From an uncultured Verrucomicrobia subdivision 3 bacterium (GTDB taxonomy: Bacteria; Verrucomicrobiota; Verrucomicrobiia; Limisphaerales; UBA11358), in contig CAINLR010000001.1 in the NCBI GenBank assembly GCA_903850425.1, positions 171,538 to 235,537 on the forward strand: a stretch of DNA of 64,000 nucleotides, given 5' to 3'. The position numbers and the translations under genes were made by a program. Below are positions 59,425 through 64,000 of the stretch, one piece after another; the first letter of the stretch is position 1, and each line of letters opens with the position of its first letter. The notes beneath the pieces were generated by a model. It was not told the origin of the DNA, did not search any database, and saw nothing but the letters and a program-made list of their open reading frames with translations.

Positions 59425-60708
59425 ATGATGAAATCAAACGCCCAGATATCTGGCGGTCGTCCGATCCCGCAAGTCCGCAGAACTTTCTTGCTGGCCGTAT
59501 GCAGTTTGATATTGGTTGTCGCGTCCAACGTCCCTGCGGAAAACTGGCCTTCCTGGCGCGGCCCGCGCGGTGACGGAACCAGTCTGGAAACAAGTGTTCC
59601 CGTGAAGTGGAGTGCCACGGAGAATATTGCTTGGAAAACCGAGTTGCCGGGAATTGGCCATGCCGCGCCGATTATCTGGGGCGACCAGCTCTTCACCGTT
59701 ACCGCCGTGCCTGAAAGTCAGGAGCGTGTCTTGTTGTGTCTGGATCGTAAGACCGGGAAAATCCAGTGGCAGAAGACCGTGGTTACCGCACCGTTGGAAA
59801 AGAAACACGGCGAGAACAGTTACGCGTCCGCGACGCCGGCCACCGATGGCAAGAGTGTGTTTGTCGCCTTCCTCGATGGTCCCTCGGTGGTCGTCGCCGC
59901 TTATGATTTTTCCGGGAAACAACTTTGGTCGGTCAAGCCCGGCACGTTCGCCAGCGAATGGGGATTCGCCAGTTCACCCCAGATTTTCGGAGACCGGCTG
60001 ATCATCAACTGTGACAGCAAGGATGAGAATTTTCTCGCCGCCTTAAGCCTGGCCGACGGGAAGCCGCTCTGGAAAACGAAGCGCCCGAATCCGAGCCAAA
60101 GTTATTCCACGCCGTTGATCCGCAAAATGGCGGGCCGCGACCAAGTCATCCAAGCCGGCAGCAAGAGTGTTTCCAGTTACGATCCAAAGGACGGTGCCTG
60201 CCTCTGGACGGTGGACGGAAAGTATTCAGACTTTGTGGCCTCGCCCGTTTACAGCGACAAAGCCGGACTCCTGCTGACCAGCAGCAGTTGGCCGAATCGG
60301 TTGCTCATGGCGATCAAACCGGATGGCAGCGGCAATGTGACCGCAACCCATGTTGCCTGGAGTTCAGCTCTGGGTGCCCCGTATGTTCCTTCACCAATTG
60401 CTGCCGGTGAATGTTTTCTGACGGTTGCCGCCACGAAAGCGTTTTGCTTCAAAGCCGCCACCGGCGAAGTCCTGTGGCAACAAGAGCTCGGCTCCCATCA
60501 CGCCTCGCCGGTCCTGGCCAACGGCACGGCTTATTTCCTCAGCGATAACGGAGTCATGAATGTGGTCAAGCCCGGCCCGACGTTTGAATTGATTTCGCGA
60601 AATGAACTGGGCGAAAAAACCTTTGCGCAACCGGCGATCAGTCAGGGCCAGTTGTTCATTCGCGGCTTCAACCATCTTTACTGTATCGGGAACCTCTCTT
60701 TGAAATAG
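59425..60708 (+). CDS. Secreted PQQ-like beta-propeller protein
   Basis: Signal peptide; WPSWRGPRGDGTSLETSVPVKWSATENIAWKTELPGIGHAAPIIWGDQLFVT-type motif; RKTGKIQWQK. Confidence 0.92.
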   Translation: MMKSNAQISGGRPIPQVRRTFLLAVCSLILVVASNVPAENWPSWRGPRGDGTSLETSVPVKWSATENIAWKTELPGIGHAAPIIWGDQLFTVTAVPESQERVLLCLDRKTGKIQWQKTVVTAPLEKKHGENSYASATPATDGKSVFVAFLDGPSVVVAAYDFSGKQLWSVKPGTFASEWGFASSPQIFGDRLIINCDSKDENFLAALSLADGKPLWKTKRPNPSQSYSTPLIRKMAGRDQVIQAGSKSVSSYDPKDGACLWTVDGKYSDFVASPVYSDKAGLLLTSSSWPNRLLMAIKPDGSGNVTATHVAWSSALGAPYVPSPIAAGECFLTVAATKAFCFKAATGEVLWQQELGSHHASPVLANGTAYFLSDNGVMNVVKPGPTFELISRNELGEKTFAQPAISQGQLFIRGFNHLYCIGNLSLK

Positions 60709-60906
60709 CGCCAGAAAACGACCAGCGCGCAACCACCACCCGCAACCAATGGAAGTTGCCAGGTCAAAGGTTGCGTCCCATGCCCGCAGGGGAGCGCTGC
60801 TGCCAGAACCCAATCTGGCGGCTTGCCTGCCGCCTCATCCTCATGGACGATATGATTGTGGACCGCGATCCTTTAACTTTTAACGCCATTTAGCTGCCTG
60901 AAAAAC

Positions 60907-63498
60907 ATGATGCCTCAATTCAATCTGCCATGGCGTGCCACTTTGATGTGCGCTGCCGTGCTGCTGAACTTCACTTCAGTCAACGTCCGCGCTGAAACGT
61001 TCCGCCCGCCATCGGTTCCGCTGGTGGCGTGCGATCCGTATTTCAGCATCTGGTCGCCAGCGGACAAATTGACCGACGCCGACACGGCGCACTGGACGGG
61101 CAAGGCGCGGCGGTTGGTCGGCTTGGTGAAAATTGACGAAAAAAATTTCCGCGTCATGGGCGTGGAGCCGGCGGATGTCCCGGCGTTGCCGCAGACGAAA
61201 CTGGAAGTGCTGCCGACGCGGACGATTTACACTTTCGAAGGCGAAGGCATCCGCCTCACGCTCACGTTTATGACGGCGGCTTTGCCGGAGGATCTGGATG
61301 TGCTGTCGCGTCCGGTAACTTATCTGACGTGGGAATCGCATTCGACCGACGACAAACAACATAAAGTGTCCGCTTACTTCGACGCGCGTGGGGCGATTGC
61401 CTGCAACACGCCGGATCAGGCGGTGAATTTTAAAAAATCCGACTCCGCCAAGATCAAGGCTTGGCGCGTTGGCACCGTGGAACAACCCGTTTTGCAGAAA
61501 CGCGGGGACGATTTGCGGATTGACTGGGGCTATTTCTACGTGGCGCTGGCCGAAGTCGCGCAGGGAAATGTGACCGCCAATACCGCGGAAGCAACCCGCG
61601 CCGGTTTCATGGCCGACGGCAAGCTGCCCGCGCCGGCTGCCGAATCAGCGTTGCAAAATAATAATCGCAACGACACGGTGCTCGCGTTCGCCAGCAGCCT
61701 GAATTGCGGCCCCAAAAAAATCGGCTCCGCCTGGCTGATGCTGGCCTACGACGATTTGTATTCGATTCAATACATGCGGAAAAATCTGCGTCCCTATTGG
61801 CGGCGCAACGGCTGGGAAGCAGCGGATCTGTTGAAAGCCTCGGCGCAGGACTATGCCGCGCTGCAAACGCGATGCGCCGCGTTCGACAACGAATTGATGA
61901 ACGACTTGCGGAAGGTCGGCGGCGAAAATTACGCGCTGCTCGGCGCGCTGGCGTATCGCCAGTGTTTCGCCGCCGGTAAAATTGTGGCCGATGAAAAAGG
62001 CCAACCGCTCCAGTTCTGCAAAGAAAATCACTCCAATGGTTGCATCAGCACGTCAGACGTGTTTTATCCGATGGCACCGCAATTTCTTTTGTTTGGTCCA
62101 TCGCTCGCGAAATCATTCATCGTGCCATTCATGGATTACGCCGCAAGCGCGCGCTGGAAATTTCCTTTCGCGCCGCACGACCTCGGCACTTATCCGAAAG
62201 CCAATGGCCAGGTCTATGGCGACGGCGAGCATGGCGTGAACAACCAGATGCCGGTCGAGGAAAGTGGTAACCTGCTCTGTCTTTTCGCGGCCGTTGCGGA
62301 AATGGAAGGCAATGCCAATTTCGCCGGGCTTTATTGGAAGCAGTTGGAGCAATGGGCAAACTATTTGAAGGAAAAAGGTTTCGATCCGGAGAAGCAGCTT
62401 TGCACCGACGACTTTGCCGGTCATCTGGCGCACAACGTGAACTTGAGCGTGAAGGCGATTTGCGGTCTCGGCTCCTTTGCCAAGCTGTGCGAAATGCGCG
62501 GTGACCACGCGAAGGCGGAGGAATATTTCAAGCTCGCGCGCGAATTTGCCCAGCGCTGGGTGACGGAAGCCAACGATGGCGACCATTATCGCCTCGCCTT
62601 CGACCGACCCGGTTCGTGGAGCCAGAAATATAATTTGGTTTGGGACAACGTTCTAGGCTTGAATCTTTTTCCGGCAGAGGTCGCGCGCAAGGAAATGGAT
62701 TTTTACAAAAAGACCCAGAATGAATTCGGCCTCCCGCTGGACGATCGGAAAGAATACACGAAGCTGGATTGGATCACGTGGACCGCGACGCTCACGCAGC
62801 ACCGCGAGGACTTCGAAGTGCTGGTCGCGCCCATCATTCATTTCCTGAACCACACGCCGGATCGCACGCCGATGTCCGACTGGTATCAGACCAAGACCGC
62901 CAAGCGGGTCGGCTTCGATGCGCGACCCGTGGTCGGCGGCGTGTTCATGCGGATGCTTTACGAAAAACCGGTCTGGCAGAAATACGCCAAGCGCGACCAA
63001 ACGAAAGCGTCGGGTTGGGCCCCGATGCCGAAATTGCCGGGCTTCGAGGCAGTCGTGCCGGCGGCGGACCAGGCTCCCGCGATGTGGCGTTACTCCATAA
63101 CCAAGCCGGCGGACAATTGGTTCGCCACTGATTTTGACGCGTCGAGCTGGCCGGAAGGCCAAAGCGGTTTTGGCAAAACGCAAAATTCCACGGCCGTCAT
63201 CAACACGCCGTGGACCAGCGATGACATCTGGCTCCGGCGCGAGATCGAGTTGAACGCCAACCAGTGGGACGAAGCGCTGGGCTGGATGAATCACGACGAC
63301 GACGCGGAAGTTTACTTCAACGGCGTTCTCGCCCTGCGGACCGTGGGTGCCACTTCGACTTACGAAGATTTTTCGTTCCCACCACGCGTCCGCCGGAATG
63401 TCAAACCTGGAAAAATCGTCATTGCCGTTCATTGCCGCAACACCGGCGGCGAGCAATACATTGATTTCGGTTTGGTGAAGGCGAAGGCCGCAAACTGA
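60907..63498 (+). CDS. Secreted GtaA-like glutaminase family protein (DUF4964/5127/4965/1793 architecture) with C-terminal jelly-roll
   Basis: FRPPSVPLVACDPYFSIWSPADKLTDADTAHWTGKARRLVGLVKID; ALAYRQCFAAGKIV; CLFAAVAEMEGNANFAGLYWKQLEQWANYL; VWDNVLGLNLFP; C-term WRYSITKPADNWFATDFDASSWPEGQSGFG...DDIWLRREIEL. Confidence 0.85.
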   Translation: MMPQFNLPWRATLMCAAVLLNFTSVNVRAETFRPPSVPLVACDPYFSIWSPADKLTDADTAHWTGKARRLVGLVKIDEKNFRVMGVEPADVPALPQTKLEVLPTRTIYTFEGEGIRLTLTFMTAALPEDLDVLSRPVTYLTWESHSTDDKQHKVSAYFDARGAIACNTPDQAVNFKKSDSAKIKAWRVGTVEQPVLQKRGDDLRIDWGYFYVALAEVAQGNVTANTAEATRAGFMADGKLPAPAAESALQNNNRNDTVLAFASSLNCGPKKIGSAWLMLAYDDLYSIQYMRKNLRPYWRRNGWEAADLLKASAQDYAALQTRCAAFDNELMNDLRKVGGENYALLGALAYRQCFAAGKIVADEKGQPLQFCKENHSNGCISTSDVFYPMAPQFLLFGPSLAKSFIVPFMDYAASARWKFPFAPHDLGTYPKANGQVYGDGEHGVNNQMPVEESGNLLCLFAAVAEMEGNANFAGLYWKQLEQWANYLKEKGFDPEKQLCTDDFAGHLAHNVNLSVKAICGLGSFAKLCEMRGDHAKAEEYFKLAREFAQRWVTEANDGDHYRLAFDRPGSWSQKYNLVWDNVLGLNLFPAEVARKEMDFYKKTQNEFGLPLDDRKEYTKLDWITWTATLTQHREDFEVLVAPIIHFLNHTPDRTPMSDWYQTKTAKRVGFDARPVVGGVFMRMLYEKPVWQKYAKRDQTKASGWAPMPKLPGFEAVVPAADQAPAMWRYSITKPADNWFATDFDASSWPEGQSGFGKTQNSTAVINTPWTSDDIWLRREIELNANQWDEALGWMNHDDDAEVYFNGVLALRTVGATSTYEDFSFPPRVRRNVKPGKIVIAVHCRNTGGEQYIDFGLVKAKAAN

Positions 63499-63595
63499 TT
63501 GGCGGTGTGGCGTTGACGCAGTTCTACAACCCAGCGCGCTACAGTCCCAGGCGCGCTGTGCTGATGCCCGGACGCTAGGTCGCCCGGCTTCGCTG

Positions 63596-63864
63596 TCAGT
63601 GCTCCCGCCCCATCGGGTTCGAACCCGGGTCGGTGCGTGGATCCGACAAAGGCACGACGGAAGGTCCGGCAGACAATTTGTCTTCCGAGGACTTGTCGGC
63701 GTAACGTGCCTGCACCCATGCGATCGCTTCGCGCAATTGCACCATCGTAAAAGGTTTGTTGAGCAGACAATCCACCCCACTGTTGGGGCAGCCGTCTTCA
63801 ATGAAATTCGAGGCCGAACCACTCATCAGGATAATGGGCAGATCCGGCCAGCGTTGCTTAACTA
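63596..63864 (-). pseudogene. Receiver-domain (response regulator) gene, 5' part missing
   Basis: LVKQRWPDLPIILMSGSASNFIEDGCPNSGVDCLLNKPFTMVQLREAIAWVQARY = C-terminal half of a REC domain (beta4 IILMSG, conserved K in NKPF); no phospho-acceptor half upstream. Confidence 0.7.
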
Positions 63865-64000
63865 GTGTTGTGTTCTCGAATACAGTGGACATAACATGAT
63901 ATTTGTTTAAACTGGGTGCATGGCAAGACCCATACGCGGTTTGGAACTGGATTCGGATCAACGCACGGCGTTGGAAGCGTCGGTGCGGGCACCAACGACA
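63863..64000 (+). mobile_element. Left end of probable IS630-family insertion sequence (continues beyond window)
   Basis: Sequence change at a TA dinucleotide inside the receiver gene; short leader then a transposase-like N-terminus. Confidence 0.5.
63920..64000 (+). CDS. IS630-like transposase, N-terminal 27 aa (truncated by window edge)
   Basis: MARPIRGLELDSDQRTALEASVRAPTT..., similar in style to IS630 transposase N-termini (L(t/d)..(e/q)R..LE...R..T). Confidence 0.55.
   Translation, partial: MARPIRGLELDSDQRTALEASVRAPTT

Overview
The window is 64 kb of high-GC bacterial chromosome. Gene content and protein style (H-X9-DG pseudopilin, secreted LamG/GH16 proteins, SPFH/zinc-ribbon pair, many hybrid kinases) suggest Verrucomicrobiota; that lineage is an inference, with no database search run. 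Most of it is housekeeping and envelope genes: fabI, a PPi-type phosphofructokinase, gmhB-like, glmS, bipA/typA, hflX, acnA, deoC, trpA and a mannose-1-P guanylyltransferase. Blocks of secreted polysaccharide-degrading and signalling genes are interspersed. I saw no rRNA, tRNA, CRISPR array or prophage. The points most worth a second look are: (1) a tightly packed minus-strand operon of a small secreted ORF, a TonB-dependent receptor, YfiR, a CHASE8-like/HAMP/PAS histidine kinase and a REC-PAS-HK-REC hybrid kinase, which resembles a rewired YfiBNR pathway (18944-26057); (2) palindromic repeat elements apparently carried in frame inside protein genes (radical SAM gene, glmS, PLP decarboxylase), one of which has an intergenic relative at 52785-52859; (3) decanucleotide CACGGATRRA repeats arranged as inverted arrays between genes; (4) a shared C-terminal domain ending in (F/Y)(F/Y)R(L/I) on four otherwise unrelated secreted proteins; (5) the left end of a probable IS630-type element that appears to have truncated a receiver-domain gene at the right edge; (6) an N-terminal GH2 fragment at the left edge that the ORF track missed.
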